Below are positions 35,352 through 48,048 of a DNA stretch of 64,000 bases, in pieces (position 1 is the stretch's first letter; the number at the start of each line of letters is the position of its first letter). Origin of the DNA: Bog-473 sp963850095 (GTDB lineage: Bacteria > Actinomycetota > Acidimicrobiia > Acidimicrobiales > RAAP-2). Both the position numbers and the translations under genes were made by a program. Below the pieces are notes generated by a model. The model was not told the origin of the DNA, did no database searches, and saw only the letters and a program-made list of their open reading frames with translations. The stretch spans positions 248,001-312,000 of the forward strand of contig CAWKJX010000005.1 of assembly GCA_963850095.1 (NCBI GenBank). Reading direction: 5' to 3'.

Positions 35352-36441
35352 TTGAGCGCGTTCGGCGTCTACGTCCACGTCCCGTTCTGCCGGGAGCGTT
35401 GCGACTACTGCGCGTTCGCCACCTACACCGACCGCGACCACCTGATGGAACGCTACGCCGCCGCCTGCGTCCTCGAGCTCGAGCGCGCCGTGGCGGGTGG
35501 CCGCCTCGTCGCCGCCACCTCCGTCTTCTTCGGAGGGGGCACCCCGTCCCGCCTCCATCCCGACCTGTTGTGCGCGATCCTCGACGCCATTCCGCGGGCG
35601 GCGGGTGCCGAGGTGACGGTGGAGTGCAACCCCGAGGACGCCGACGCGGCGCATCTCGGAGGCCTACCGGAGGGCCGGCGCCACCCGCGTCTCGTTCGGC
35701 CTGCAGTCGACGCACGACCACGTGCTGGCCGGCCTGGGCCGGCGCCGGGTGCCGGGGGCCGCCGCCGCCGTGTCCGCCGCCGTGGAGGCAGCTGGCTACC
35801 CGTCTTGGAACCTCGACCTCATCTTCGGCGCCCCGGCCGAGCGCGAGGACGACTGGTCCCGCACGCTCGAAGAGATCCTCTCGCTCGAGCACCCGCCGCC
35901 ACACCTGAGCGCGTACGCGCTGACGGTGGAGCCGGGCACGCCGCTGGCCCGAGATCCCCTGCGCCATCCCGACGAGGACGCGCTGGCGAGGCGCTACGAG
36001 CGGGCCGAGGCGGTGCTCGCCGCGGCCGGGTACCACTGGGAGGAGATTTCGAACTGGGCCCGGCCGGGGCACGAGTGCCGGCACAACCACCTCTACTGGG
36101 AGCAGGGCGACTATCTCGGCGTGGGGTCGGCGGCGCACTCGCACCGGTCCGGGGTGCGCTGGTGGAACGTGCGCACGCCCGAGCGCTACCTCGCCGCGGT
36201 GGAGGCGGGACGGCCGGCCGAGGCGGGGCGCGAGGTGCTGACGCCCGAGCAGCGCGTCTTCGAAGAGCTGTCCCTGGCGCTGCGCACGCCGCGGGGCGTG
36301 CCGTGGGAGGCACTGGAGCGGGCCGAGGAGCTCGAGGGACTGGTGAGCGAAGTGGACGGTCGGGCGGTGCTGACGGTGCGGGGGCGATTGGTGGCCAACG
36401 AGGTCAGCGCCAGAATCCGCTCCGGTAGTGTGCACCGATGA
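35352..36441 (+). CDS. hemW: HemW-like radical SAM protein (single-base frameshift)
   Basis: A heme chaperone of the coproporphyrinogen III oxidase-like radical SAM family, about 362 residues when the two frames are joined. The cluster motif CRERCDYCAF is in VPFCRERCDYCAFATY, FFGGGTPS binds SAM, and SFGLQS, NLDLIFGAP, LSAYALTVEPGTPL and GLGxxAHS-type GVGSAAHS follow. One extra G at 35658-35659 breaks the frame between DADAAHL and EAYRRAGATRVSFGLQS. The start is TTG, 7 bases after recO. The stop overlaps the glyS start (ATGA). Confidence 0.92.
36426..36431 (+). promoter_or_regulatory. -10 box for leaderless glyS
   Basis: TAGTGT is followed by six bases and the glyS ATG. The box lies inside the 3' end of hemW, so glyS could be transcribed both alone and with hemW. 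Confidence 0.4.
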
Positions 36442-37794
36442 CCGAGTCCTCCACAGCGCCCGAGGCGGCCGCGGGGGCAGGGGCCGGCGCCAGCGACGAC
36501 CTGATGGAGAAGGTGGTGCGGCTGTGCCGGCACCGTGGCTTCATCTTCCCCTCGGCCGAGATCTACGGCGGCTTCCGCTCCACCTACGACTACGGCCCGC
36601 TCGGGGTCAACATGCTGCGCAACGTCAAGAACGCCTGGTGGCGCGCCATGGTGCAGGAGCGCGACGACGTGGTGGGGCTCGACGCCGCCATTCTGGGTCC
36701 CCCCGCCGTCTGGGAGGCCTCGGGGCACCTGGCCACCTTCACCGACCCGCTGGTGGACTGCAAGAACTGCCACGAGCGCTGGCGCGCCGACAAGATCGAC
36801 GGTGTCTGCCCCAACTGTGGCTCGCACGACCTGACCGAGGCCCGGGCCTTCAACCTGATGTTCAAGACGCACGCCGGCCCGGTCGAGGACGAGGGTCACG
36901 TGGCCTACCTGCGCCCCGAGACGGCCCAGGGCATGTTCACCAACTTCGCCAACGTGCTCGGCACCACGCGCGAAGAAGCCGCCCTTCGGCATCGCGGAGG
37001 TGGGCAAGTCGTTCCGCAACGAGATCACACCGCAGAACTTCGTCTTCCGCACGCGCGAGTTCGAGCAGATGGAGATGGAGTACTTCGTGCCGCCCGACGA
37101 GGCGCCGAAGTGGTTCGACTACTGGCTGGCCGAGCGGATGGACTGGTATCTCCACCTCGGCATTCCGGCCGACCAGCTGCGGCTGCGCCATCACGACCCG
37201 AGCGAACTGTCCCACTACTCGCGGGGCACGGCCGACGTCGAGTTCCTCTTCCCCTGGGGTTGGGACGAGCTCGAGGGCATCGCCAACAGGGGCGATTTCG
37301 ACCTGAGCGCGCACGCCAAAGCGTCGGGCGTCAAGCTCGACTACTTCGACCCGCAGACCAACGAGCGCTACACGCCCTACGTCATTGAGCCGGCGGCCGG
37401 GGCCACGCGGACGATGATGGCGTTCCTGCTGTCGGCCTACGCCGAGGACGAGGTGGGGGACGAGCCCCGCACCGTGCTGCGGCTGCACTGGAGGCTGGCG
37501 CCGTATCAGGTGGCCGTGCTGCCGCTGTCGAAGAAGGAGACCCTCGAGCCGCTGGCCCGGTCGGTGCTCAAGATGCTGCAGCCCCACTTCATGTGCGACT
37601 ACGACGTGACCCAGGGCATCGGCAGGCGCTACCGGCGCCAGGACGAGATCGGCACGCCGTGGTGCATCACCGTCGACTTCGACTCGCTCGACGACGAGGC
37701 GGTGACGCTGCGCGACCGTGACAGCACCCAGCAGGTGCGGGTGCCGCTGGTCAACCTGCTCACCGAACTGCGCCGGCGCACCGGCGAGGGGTAG
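36438..37794 (+). CDS. glyS: Glycyl-tRNA synthetase, alpha2 type (single-base frameshift)
   Basis: A class II synthetase of about 451 residues after removing one base. It has the zinc pair CKNCHERW/CPNCG, ETAQGMFTNFANVL, class II motif 2 (FRNEITPQNFVFRTREFEQMEMEYF, in the second frame), and the C-terminal anticodon domain (QVAVLPLSKKE). An extra G at about 36972 changes the frame between VLGTTR and KKPPFGIAEVGKSFRNE. The enzyme is essential and usually the only one, so the break is almost certainly not real or is compensated elsewhere. Confidence 0.94.
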
Positions 37795-37819
37795 GGCCGG
37801 GGCCGGGAGCGGTACGCGC

Positions 37820-38651
37820 TCAGGCGACCCGGCGGTACTTGAGCACGGCCAGGGGGACCATCACCACGAGGATGCCGGCGCACCAGGCCAGCGCCTGCCA
37901 AATGGCGGTCGGGTCGTGCAGGGTGCCGCCGGTCATGAGCGAGCGGGCGGCGTTGACCACCGCCGTCACCGGCTGGTGCTTGGCGAAGGCCTGCAGCCAG
38001 CCCGGCATGACGCTCACCGGCACGAAGGCCGACGAGGCGAAGATGAACGGGAAGAGGATGGGGAAGACCATGAGCTGCGCCGTCTCGGCGTTGGGTGCGG
38101 TCAGGCCGACGAAGGCGAAGCCCCAGCACACCGTGTAGGAGAACAGCAGCACCATGAGCACGCCGCAGAGGAAGAGCCCGACATTGGTGCCGATGCGGAA
38201 GCCGACGGCGAAGCCGACGAGGGTGATGATCAGCACGGTGAACACGTTGCGCACGAGGTCGGCCGTGGTGCGCCCGGCCAGCACAGCCGAGCGGGCCATG
38301 GGCAGGGCACGGAAGCGCTCGATGAGGCCCTTCTGCAGGTCCTCGGCCAGGCCCACCGCGGTGTACATGGCGCCGAAGGTGACCGTCTGCACGTAAATGC
38401 CCGGCATCAGGTAGTCGACGTAGGGCACGCCCGGGATGTGGATGGCGCCGCCGAAGACGAAGGTGAACAGCAGCACGAACATGATCGGCTGGATGGCCGA
38501 GAAGAAGACGGTCTCGGGGGTGCGGGCCAACGCCAGGAGGTTGCGCCAGGTCACCGTCGAGCGCGTCCTGGACGGCCCAGCCGACGCGGCTGCCCGCCTG
38601 GGGCGCCGGGCGCACGACGGCGTCGCGGGGGAGGGCGATGGTGGTGCTCAT
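37820..38651 (-). CDS. ABC-2 type exporter permease, DrrB-like (single-base frameshift)
   Basis: About 276 residues with six predicted transmembrane helices, typical of DrrB-like daunorubicin-resistance permeases: WRNLLALARTPETVFFSAIQPIMFVLLF, EDLQKGLIERFRALPMARSAVLAGRTTADL, and VSVMPGWLQAFAKHQPVTAVVNAARSL. The N-terminus from the ATG at 38651 joins the rest only if one base (extra G on the coding strand, near 38558) is dropped. It overlaps the stop of the ATPase gene by four bases, so the two are one transporter. Confidence 0.9.
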
Positions 38652-39703
38652 GCGGCATCCTTTCCGTCGGTGTCGGCGGCGGCGCCGGTTTCCTGGCTGT
38701 GTCGGCGGTTGCCGGCCCGGCGCTTGGCGCGCTCCTCGTCGGTCTCGGCCTCGGTCTTGTGCCCGGTCAGGCTGAGGAACACGTCGTCGAGGCTGGGCTC
38801 GCGCAGGGCCAGGCCGGCCACGGGAATGTGGGCGGCATCGAGCGCGCGCAGCACCTCGGCCCCCACGGCCGGGCCGTTCTCGACCGTGAGCTCGACGACC
38901 TCGTGGTCGATGACGGGCGCCTTGTCCGCCAGGGGAGCCAGCAGCCGGACCGCCTCGCCGACGATGTCGACGTTGCCCAGGGTGACGGCGATGACCGAGG
39001 TGCCGAGGTCGGCCTTCAGCTCGGCCGGCGTGCCCTCGGCGATGACGCGGCCGTGGTCGACCACCACGATGTCGCGGCACAGGCGGTCGGCCTCCTCGAG
39101 GTACTGGGTGGTGAGCAGCACCGTGGTGCCCTCGGCCACCAGGTCCTCGATGACGCCCCACAGGTCCTGGCGGCTCTGGGGATCGAGACCGGTGGTGGGC
39201 TCGTCGAGGAAGAGGACCGGCGGGCTGGCCACCAGCGCGGCGGCCAGGTCGAGGCGCCGGCGCATGCCGCCCGAGTAGGTCTTGAGGACGCGGGTGGCCG
39301 CGTCGGCCAGGCCGAAGGCCTCGAGCAGCTCGTCGGCCCGGGCCCAGGACACCTTGCGGCTCAGGTGGCTCAGTCGGCCGACCATGCGGATGTTCTCGCG
39401 GCCGGTCAGGTTCTCGTCGACGGTGGCGTACTGGCCGGCCAACCCGATGATGCGGCGCACCACGTCGGGCTGGCGCGCCACGTCGTGGCCCAGGATGGCG
39501 GCGCGGCCCTCGTCGGGCTCGAGGATGGTGGACAGGATGCGCACGGCCGTGGTCTTGCCGGCCCCGTTCGGACCGAGCAGGCCGAGGACCGTGCCCGACT
39601 CCACCTGGAGCGAGACGCCGTCGAGGGCGCGCACGTTGCCGTTGGGGAAGACCTTGACCAGGTCGTGAGCCTCGACGGCGATGGAGTCGGAAGAATAGGC
39701 CAT
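38648..39703 (-). CDS. ABC exporter ATPase, DrrA-like
   Basis: A 351-residue ATPase energising the neighbouring permease. Walker A is GPNGAGKTT, the Q-loop region GLAGQYATVDENLTGREN, the signature YSGGMRRRLDLA, and Walker B VLFLDEPTTGLDPQSR. The DrrA-type C-terminal extension and a charged tail follow. The ATG at 39703 is favoured over the TTG at 39709. It is divergent from a MarR regulator 32 bases away, a usual arrangement for drug or lipid efflux controlled by a ligand-sensing repressor. Confidence 0.93.
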   Translation of the reverse strand: MAYSSDSIAVEAHDLVKVFPNGNVRALDGVSLQVESGTVLGLLGPNGAGKTTAVRILSTILEPDEGRAAILGHDVARQPDVVRRIIGLAGQYATVDENLTGRENIRMVGRLSHLSRKVSWARADELLEAFGLADAATRVLKTYSGGMRRRLDLAAALVASPPVLFLDEPTTGLDPQSRQDLWGVIEDLVAEGTTVLLTTQYLEEADRLCRDIVVVDHGRVIAEGTPAELKADLGTSVIAVTLGNVDIVGEAVRLLAPLADKAPVIDHEVVELTVENGPAVGAEVLRALDAAHIPVAGLALREPSLDDVFLSLTGHKTEAETDEERAKRRAGNRRHSQETGAAADTDGKDAA

Positions 39704-39714
39704 TGACAAAGAAA

Positions 39715-39727
39715 CTTAGTGCTAAAG
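39715..39727. promoter_or_regulatory. Palindromic operator between ABC exporter and marR
   Basis: CTTAGTGCTAAAG has TTAG/CTAA arms around TG and lies in the 32-base gap between the divergent starts. The -10 box TAAAGT (39723-39728), 7 bases from the marR GTG, overlaps it. MarR binding here would repress both directions. Confidence 0.6.
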
Positions 39728-39735
39728 TATCTTAG

Positions 39736-40194
39736 GTGTCAAGACAAATGTCACGCCGGGAACTGGTGCAGCAGCTGCGCAGCGAGATCATGGGGTACCT
39801 CGGCGCGGCCAGCGACTTCAACGAGGGGTTGGCCAAGAAGCTGAAGCTGAGCAGGACCGACATGCGCTGCCTGGACCTTATTGGCCGCCTCGGCCCGCTC
39901 ACCGCGGGGCGTCTGGCCGAGGAGAGCGGGCTGACGACGGGGGCGGTCACGTTCATCCTCGACCGCCTGGAGGAGGCGGGCATGGTGACGCGGCGGCGCG
40001 ACACCGAGGACCGCCGCCGGGTCTGGGTCGAGATCGTGCCGGCGGCCCAGGAGCGCCTCGAGGGCCTGCAGCAACCCGTGGCCGAGGACATGCGGCGCCT
40101 GGCCCAGCAGTTCAAGGAGGACGAGCTGGCCGTCGTGCGCGACTTCATGCGGCAGGCCAAAGAGGTCTTCGAGCGCCAGCTGCCGCGCAACTGA
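39736..40194 (+). CDS. MarR-family transcriptional regulator
   Basis: A 152-residue winged-helix repressor: LKLSRTDMRCLDLIGRLGPLTAGRLAEESGLTTGAVTFILDRLEEAGMVTRRRDTEDRRRVWVEI (positions about 36-100) is a classical MarR DNA-binding region with the DRRxxxV wing. Helices at both ends form the dimer. It starts at GTG 39736, probably leaderless; the ATG at 39748 is an alternative. It probably controls the divergent DrrAB-like exporter through the operator at 39715-39727. Confidence 0.92.
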   Translation: MSRQMSRRELVQQLRSEIMGYLGAASDFNEGLAKKLKLSRTDMRCLDLIGRLGPLTAGRLAEESGLTTGAVTFILDRLEEAGMVTRRRDTEDRRRVWVEIVPAAQERLEGLQQPVAEDMRRLAQQFKEDELAVVRDFMRQAKEVFERQLPRN

Positions 40195-40292
40195 GGAGTA
40201 CCTCGCGGGAAACTAACCTGGCCCTGCTCGTCCCAAATCGGGAGGAGCCACCCCGTGCCCGCGCTCGCCACGCGGAACGCCTTGGAGGCCCG

Positions 40293-42969
<2,677 letters not shown>

Positions 42970-43018
42970 AGCACCACTCGGGAACGGGAAGCCCGCCCGG
43001 GGTGGCGCGGCCCCGCGG

Positions 43019-43024
43019 TACCGT
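43019..43024 (+). promoter_or_regulatory. -10 box for leaderless dnaG-rpoD
   Basis: TACCGT is followed by exactly six bases and the GTG of dnaG, the same geometry as at leuS and glyS. No ribosome binding site precedes dnaG. Confidence 0.5.
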
Positions 43025-43030
43025 CGGGGC

Positions 43031-44905
43031 GTGGGGATTCCGGACGAGGAGGTCGCCCAGGTCAGGGCGGCCACCGACATGGTGGCCCTCATCAGCGAGC
43101 ACACGCTGCTCAAGAAGGTGGGCCGGCGCTGGAGCGGGCTGTGCCCGTTCCACACCGAGAAGACGCCCTCGTTCAGCGTCAACGCCGAAGAGGGCATGTA
43201 CTACTGCTTCGGCTGCCACCAGTCGGGCGACGCCATCACGTTCGTGCGCGCCATGGAGCACCTCGACTTCGTGGACGCGGTGCGGCTGCTGGCCGACCGG
43301 GCCGGCATTTCGCTGCACGAAGACCGCGAGGCGGGCCGCGACCACCAGCGCCGCTCCGAGCTGCTCGCCGCCATGGAGCGGGCGGTGCAGTGGTACCACG
43401 AGCGGCTGCTCGGCGCGCCCGACGCCGGCCTGGCGCGCGACTACCTGCGCTCGCGCGGCTACGACGGCGACGTGGTGCGGCGGTTCCGCCTGGGCTGGGC
43501 GCCCGACGACTGGGACGCGCTGGCCAGCGCGCTGCGCCTGCCCACCCAGGTCCTGACGGACTCGGGCCTGGGCTTCGTCAACCGGCGCGGGCGGGCCCAG
43601 GACTTCTTCCGCAACCGCGTGCTGTTCCCCATTTGCGACCCGTCGGGACGCCCGGTGGCGCTGGGTGGCCGCATATTGCCGCCCCGGCCCGGGCAGGCGC
43701 CGTCGGAGCGTCCCGAGCCCAAGTACAAGAACTCGCAGGAGTCGCCCATCTACTCGAAGCGCCGCACGCTCTACGCGCTCAACTGGGCCAAGCAGGGGAT
43801 CATCGCGCAGGGCGAGGTGGTGGTGTGCGAGGGCTACACCGACGTCATCGGGTGCTTCGAGTCGGGCGTGCCGTGGGCGGTGGCCACGTGCGGCACGGCG
43901 CTGGCCGAGGAGCACTTCAGCCTGCTGCGCAATTTCGGCAAGCGCATTGTGCTGGCCTACGACGCCGACAGTGCAGGACAGAACGCGGCGTCGCGCGTCT
44001 ACGAGTGGGAGCGCAAGCACGAGGTCGACGTGGTGGTGGCCGACCTGCCGGGCGGCAGCGACCCGGGCGACCTGGCCCGCACCGACCCCGAGGGGCTGGC
44101 CCGGGCGGTCAAGGAGGCGCGGCCGTTCCTGCAGTTCCGCGTCGACCGCATGCTGGGGCAGGGCGACCTGACGACGCCCGAGGGCCGGGCCCGGGCGGCC
44201 GAGGCGGCGCTGACGGCGGTGGCAGAGCACCCCGACGACCTGGTGCGGGACCAGTACGTGATGCAGCTGGCCGACCGCTGCCGGGTCGACGCGGCGAAGC
44301 TGCGGGAGCGCCTCGACCACGCCCGGGCCCACCCGCCCCCCGAGCCGAAACGCAGCCGCCGGCGTGACGAACCACCGCCGCCCGAATATCCCGAGGACGA
44401 CGGGGAGTGGTTCGCCGGCGGCGCGGAGGGGGTGCGGATCGCCCAGGCGGATGCGCTGCGACCTGGGCCGGGACTCGAAGCGCTCAAGTTGGCGGTCCAC
44501 CGTCCCGAAGATGTTGATGATCGTGTCCATGCGGTCCTGTTCACCGACCCGGTGCAGCGCCAGGCCTTCGTCGCGCTCTTGGAGAGCGACAGCGTGCACG
44601 ACGCCGTTGACGCGGCGTCGCCGGAGGTGGCACTGCTGCTCCGTCGCGTGCTGGTCGAAGAACCCATGGCCGGTGACCCCGCGTTGGGCGACCCCGTGGA
44701 CTCGGTGGTCACCGTGCTCGTGCGCGAAGCGGTCCGGCGCGCGCTGGCCGACATAGAGATCGAATCGCGTGCGGACGATGACTCGTGGCAGGCGGGGGCG
44801 GCCGAGACCGCGCAAGTGCTGCTCCGGCTGCATGAACTGGACGATTCCGTGTCCGGGCGCGACGCTGCCGCGCGGTTGGTAGCCTGGTTGGCTGGGAGGG
44901 AGTGA
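43031..44905 (+). CDS. dnaG: DNA primase
   Basis: A 624-residue replication primase. The N-terminal CHC2 zinc finger is CPFHTEKTPSFSV with YYCFGCHQSGD. The TOPRIM domain has VVCEGYTDVI and LAYDADSAGQNAA with the metal-binding acidic residues. The C-terminal part, after a Pro/Arg-rich linker near residue 440, should bind the DnaB helicase. It is followed at 24 bases by rpoD, the core of the conserved macromolecular synthesis operon; rpsU is not present here. Confidence 0.97.
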   Translation: MGIPDEEVAQVRAATDMVALISEHTLLKKVGRRWSGLCPFHTEKTPSFSVNAEEGMYYCFGCHQSGDAITFVRAMEHLDFVDAVRLLADRAGISLHEDREAGRDHQRRSELLAAMERAVQWYHERLLGAPDAGLARDYLRSRGYDGDVVRRFRLGWAPDDWDALASALRLPTQVLTDSGLGFVNRRGRAQDFFRNRVLFPICDPSGRPVALGGRILPPRPGQAPSERPEPKYKNSQESPIYSKRRTLYALNWAKQGIIAQGEVVVCEGYTDVIGCFESGVPWAVATCGTALAEEHFSLLRNFGKRIVLAYDADSAGQNAASRVYEWERKHEVDVVVADLPGGSDPGDLARTDPEGLARAVKEARPFLQFRVDRMLGQGDLTTPEGRARAAEAALTAVAEHPDDLVRDQYVMQLADRCRVDAAKLRERLDHARAHPPPEPKRSRRRDEPPPPEYPEDDGEWFAGGAEGVRIAQADALRPGPGLEALKLAVHRPEDVDDRVHAVLFTDPVQRQAFVALLESDSVHDAVDAASPEVALLLRRVLVEEPMAGDPALGDPVDSVVTVLVREAVRRALADIEIESRADDDSWQAGAAETAQVLLRLHELDDSVSGRDAAARLVAWLAGRE

Positions 44906-44929
44906 GGTGACGACGTTGGCAGGGCGAGG

Positions 44930-46297
44930 GTGGTGACCGAAGATACGGCGGTGGCGATCGACGACGGTGATGTCGTCGCGCCAACAGATTCTCCTTCATC
45001 ACGTGATGCCCTCGCGTCGATCGCGCATGTCGCGTTGCCGCCCGGTGTGTCGCAGGTCCTCTTCGAATCGGTGCTGGCCGCCGGGCGCGTGAAGGGACAG
45101 CTCACCCAGGACGAGCTGATCGAGGCGCTGCACACGGTGGAGCTCACTCCCGAGGTGTTGGCCACGCTCATCCACCGCATTGAGGCGGAAGGCGTGGTGC
45201 TGGTCGAGGACGAGGTGGAGACCGAGATCGTGAACGTCGTGGTCGAGCCGCGCAAGAAGGCGAAGGCGGCCACCCGGTCGAACGGGGCCGCCGACGGGCG
45301 CCGCGAGACCAACGGGAAGCGCTCCAGCAGTTCGGGCGAATCGGCCGGCAACGCGGAGGACCCCGTCCACACCTACCTGAAGGAGATCGGCCGGGTTCCC
45401 CTGCTGAACGCCGAGCTCGAGGTGGAGATCGCCCAGGCCATCGAAGAGGGGAACGAGGCGGCGGCGAAACTGGCGGCGCACGAACTGGCACAGCGCGGCG
45501 AGGGCCCGCAGACCGACCTGCTGGACGACGCGGCGGTGCGCAAGTGCAAGCGGCTCACGCTCAGGGGCCTGAAGGCGAAGGACGACCTCATTGAGGCGAA
45601 CCTTCGTCTGGTGGTGTCGATCGCCAAGCGCTACCGCAACCGCGGGCTGGCCTTCCTCGACCTCATTCAGGAGGGCAACCTCGGTTTGATGCGGGCGGTC
45701 GACAAGTTCGACCACACGAAGGGCTTCAAGTTCTCGACCTACGCGACGTGGTGGATCCGCCAGGCCATTACGCGGGCGATCGCCGACCAGGCGCGCACCA
45801 TCCGGATTCCGGTGCACATGGTGGAGACGATCAACAAGGTGGTGTGGGCGCAGCGCCAGCTGCTCCAGGAACTGGGCCGGGAGCCGACCATCGAAGAAGT
45901 GGCGCACCGGGTGGAACTGCCGATGGAGCGCGTACGCGAGATATTGCGCATCAACCAGGACACGGTTTCGCTCGAGCAGCCGGTGGGCGACGAGGACGAC
46001 TTCAACCTGTCCGACCTCATTGAGGACAGGGGAGCGGTGGTGCCCGACGACGCGGCGACGCGCTCGCTGCTCGACGCCGCGGTGCGCGAGGCGCTGGGCC
46101 ACCTGTCCGAACGCGAGCAGGACGTGGTGCGCCTGCGCTTCGGACTCGACGACGGCAAAATCCGCACCCTCGAGGAAGTGGGCAAGGAGTTCGGCGTGAC
46201 GCGGGAGCGGGTGCGCCAGATTGAGTCGAAGACGCTGGCCAAGCTGCGCCGGCCCGACGCCGCCCACCTCTTGCGGGACTACCTCGAAGAGTCCTAG
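44930..46297 (+). CDS. rpoD: Primary sigma factor RpoD (SigA)
   Basis: A group 1 sigma-70 factor of 455 residues. Region 1.1 is followed by a basic Ser-rich linker (about 108-140), region 1.2 (DPVHTYLKEIGRVPLL), region 2 (EANLRLVVSIAKRYRNRGLAFLDLIQEGNLGLMRAVDKFD and TYATWWIRQAI), region 3, and region 4.2 (VTRERVRQIESKTLAKLRRP). It recognises the TTGACA/TATAAT-like promoters of growth genes. AGGGCGAGGG lies directly before the tandem GTG GTG start. Confidence 0.97.
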   Translation: MVTEDTAVAIDDGDVVAPTDSPSSRDALASIAHVALPPGVSQVLFESVLAAGRVKGQLTQDELIEALHTVELTPEVLATLIHRIEAEGVVLVEDEVETEIVNVVVEPRKKAKAATRSNGAADGRRETNGKRSSSSGESAGNAEDPVHTYLKEIGRVPLLNAELEVEIAQAIEEGNEAAAKLAAHELAQRGEGPQTDLLDDAAVRKCKRLTLRGLKAKDDLIEANLRLVVSIAKRYRNRGLAFLDLIQEGNLGLMRAVDKFDHTKGFKFSTYATWWIRQAITRAIADQARTIRIPVHMVETINKVVWAQRQLLQELGREPTIEEVAHRVELPMERVREILRINQDTVSLEQPVGDEDDFNLSDLIEDRGAVVPDDAATRSLLDAAVREALGHLSEREQDVVRLRFGLDDGKIRTLEEVGKEFGVTRERVRQIESKTLAKLRRPDAAHLLRDYLEES

Positions 46298-46327
46298 AAG
46301 CCGAATGAGGGGAGCCGGGCCGTTCGC

Positions 46328-47950
46328 TCAGGTCCCGGCCAGCAGCGCCTCCTCCATGTCCGACGTGGCCTGCGGGACCTGGCCCGGACAGAGGTAGCGG
46401 GCGGCGAACTCCATCACGACGTAGGCCTCGAACGCGTCGAGGCCGCGGGCGGCGAGCGAGGCCACGAGCGCGGGGACGTCGGCCTGCGTGGCCAGCCCGG
46501 TGCAGGCCAACCGGCCGTCGCTGACGGCTTGCGTGGCGCTCACGCCGGCGAAGGCACCCGGGACGGGCACGGTCGAGATCAGATGGGTGTAGGCCTGGCG
46601 GGACCCCTTGGGCAGGGTGGGGTCGTCGAAGAACAGTTCCGATTCGGCCATGGCGGAGGCCGGCGCCCGGGCCGCCACCTCGGGCAGCCCGCCTGAAGGG
46701 AAGACCATGAGGTCGACGTAGAGCCGCCGCTCCGCGTAGTTGCCGGCCTCGCCGGGCACGAGACCGTGGTGCACCATCCAGATGAGGCTCCCGGTCTGGA
46801 AGAACTCGGACCCGCCGTAGCCCTGCCCGTTGGCGCTGTTCGTACTGGTGTGCCAGGCCTGGTCGAGGGGCTTGGTGCAGGGGCCGATCACCGAGGTACA
46901 GGCGGCGATCCCGATGCTGTAGTTGGGCGTCCCCCAGAGGTTGGCCGAATAGAAGAGCCAGTAGGTCGACCCCTCCTTGATCATGGAGGGTGCCTCGACC
47001 AGACCACCCTCCCAGGGCTGGGTGGCCCCGATGAGGAGGTGGGGCGGCCCGACGGTGGACAGCCCGTCGGGGGACAGCTGCTGGGAGAAGATGTCCGTCG
47101 GCTGGTTGCAGCAGTCGCCGTCGACCTTCCACAACAGCCACGGGGTGCCGTCGGAGCGGATGTAGATGCTGGGGTCGATGGCACCCCCCGCCGTGTAGGG
47201 GCAGACGAACGGGAAGGAGGAGTCGTCGACGAAGGGACCCGACGGGCTGTCGCTAGTGGCGCGCGAGATGCACATAGCGGTGTTCGGCCCGTGCGTCGTC
47301 TCGACACAGCCCGGGTTGGTCACCTTGAAGACGCAGTTGATCGGGTGGGTGGCGGGCGTGGCGTAGTAGAGGACGAAGGTCCCGTCCGGTCGGGCCCACA
47401 CCGACGGCGCCCACTGGTAGCCGGACACGGTCCACTTGGGCAGGGTGGGCAGGGCGTCGCCGAGGTAGTGCCCCTTGAACCCCGTGGAGCGGGTGATGGC
47501 GATGACCGGAATGTGCGCCGCCTTCGTCGTCGGGCCGCCGGTCGTGTTGGTGGCGTAGGCGTAGACGGTGTTGTCGTCGTAGAGGGCGAAGGGGTCGGCG
47601 AAGTCGCCGTTATAGACGGGCTCGCCCTGCAGCACGCCGCTGAGGATGGTCAGGTCGATGCCATGGGCCTTGGCGGGGTTGACGCCGACCGGACCCTTGG
47701 TGGCGTTGTGACCGGGGGTGACCAGCGGTTGCCCGGCCCGGACCCTCGGAATGACCAGGAGGGGCTTCGACGTCGAGGTGGTCTTCTTGGCGCTCGACGA
47801 GGCGCCGGCGCCGACGGGAGCGGCGACGGTGACGACGAACAGGCCGAGGGTGATGCCGAGGAGAGCGAGGACGGGGACGGTGGGGCACGAGAGCCGTCGG
47901 TGCGCCGGCGCGGGCGACGGGCCATTGTCGGTGCCGGCGCCCAGTGGCAT
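46328..47950 (-). CDS. Secreted GH43-like glycosidase with C-terminal DUF732 domain
   Basis: A 540-residue exported protein. A hydrophobic segment at about 27-47 is a signal or anchor. The five-bladed GH43-type domain (about 95-430) shows the three acidic residues in the usual order: Asp in NGDFADPFALYDDN, Asp in GGAIDPSIYIRSDG, Glu in GGLVEAPSMIKEG. Arabinan or xylan side chains are possible substrates, not proven. The last 90 residues resemble DUF732 (cysteine pair in RLACTGL and RYLCPGQ), a small helical domain common in mycobacterial secreted proteins. The ATG at 47950 is preferred to upstream TTG. It is convergent with rpoD. Confidence 0.8.
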   Translation of the reverse strand: MPLGAGTDNGPSPAPAHRRLSCPTVPVLALLGITLGLFVVTVAAPVGAGASSSAKKTTSTSKPLLVIPRVRAGQPLVTPGHNATKGPVGVNPAKAHGIDLTILSGVLQGEPVYNGDFADPFALYDDNTVYAYATNTTGGPTTKAAHIPVIAITRSTGFKGHYLGDALPTLPKWTVSGYQWAPSVWARPDGTFVLYYATPATHPINCVFKVTNPGCVETTHGPNTAMCISRATSDSPSGPFVDDSSFPFVCPYTAGGAIDPSIYIRSDGTPWLLWKVDGDCCNQPTDIFSQQLSPDGLSTVGPPHLLIGATQPWEGGLVEAPSMIKEGSTYWLFYSANLWGTPNYSIGIAACTSVIGPCTKPLDQAWHTSTNSANGQGYGGSEFFQTGSLIWMVHHGLVPGEAGNYAERRLYVDLMVFPSGGLPEVAARAPASAMAESELFFDDPTLPKGSRQAYTHLISTVPVPGAFAGVSATQAVSDGRLACTGLATQADVPALVASLAARGLDAFEAYVVMEFAARYLCPGQVPQATSDMEEALLAGT

Positions 47951-48048
47951 CAGACGGTCCCGATGCCGCGCGCCATGGCGGGCATGGTAACCGGGGAGCA
48001 AATCCGGCCGGTGTCACTCGTATGAGTACGCACGCGGTCGGGCGAAGT

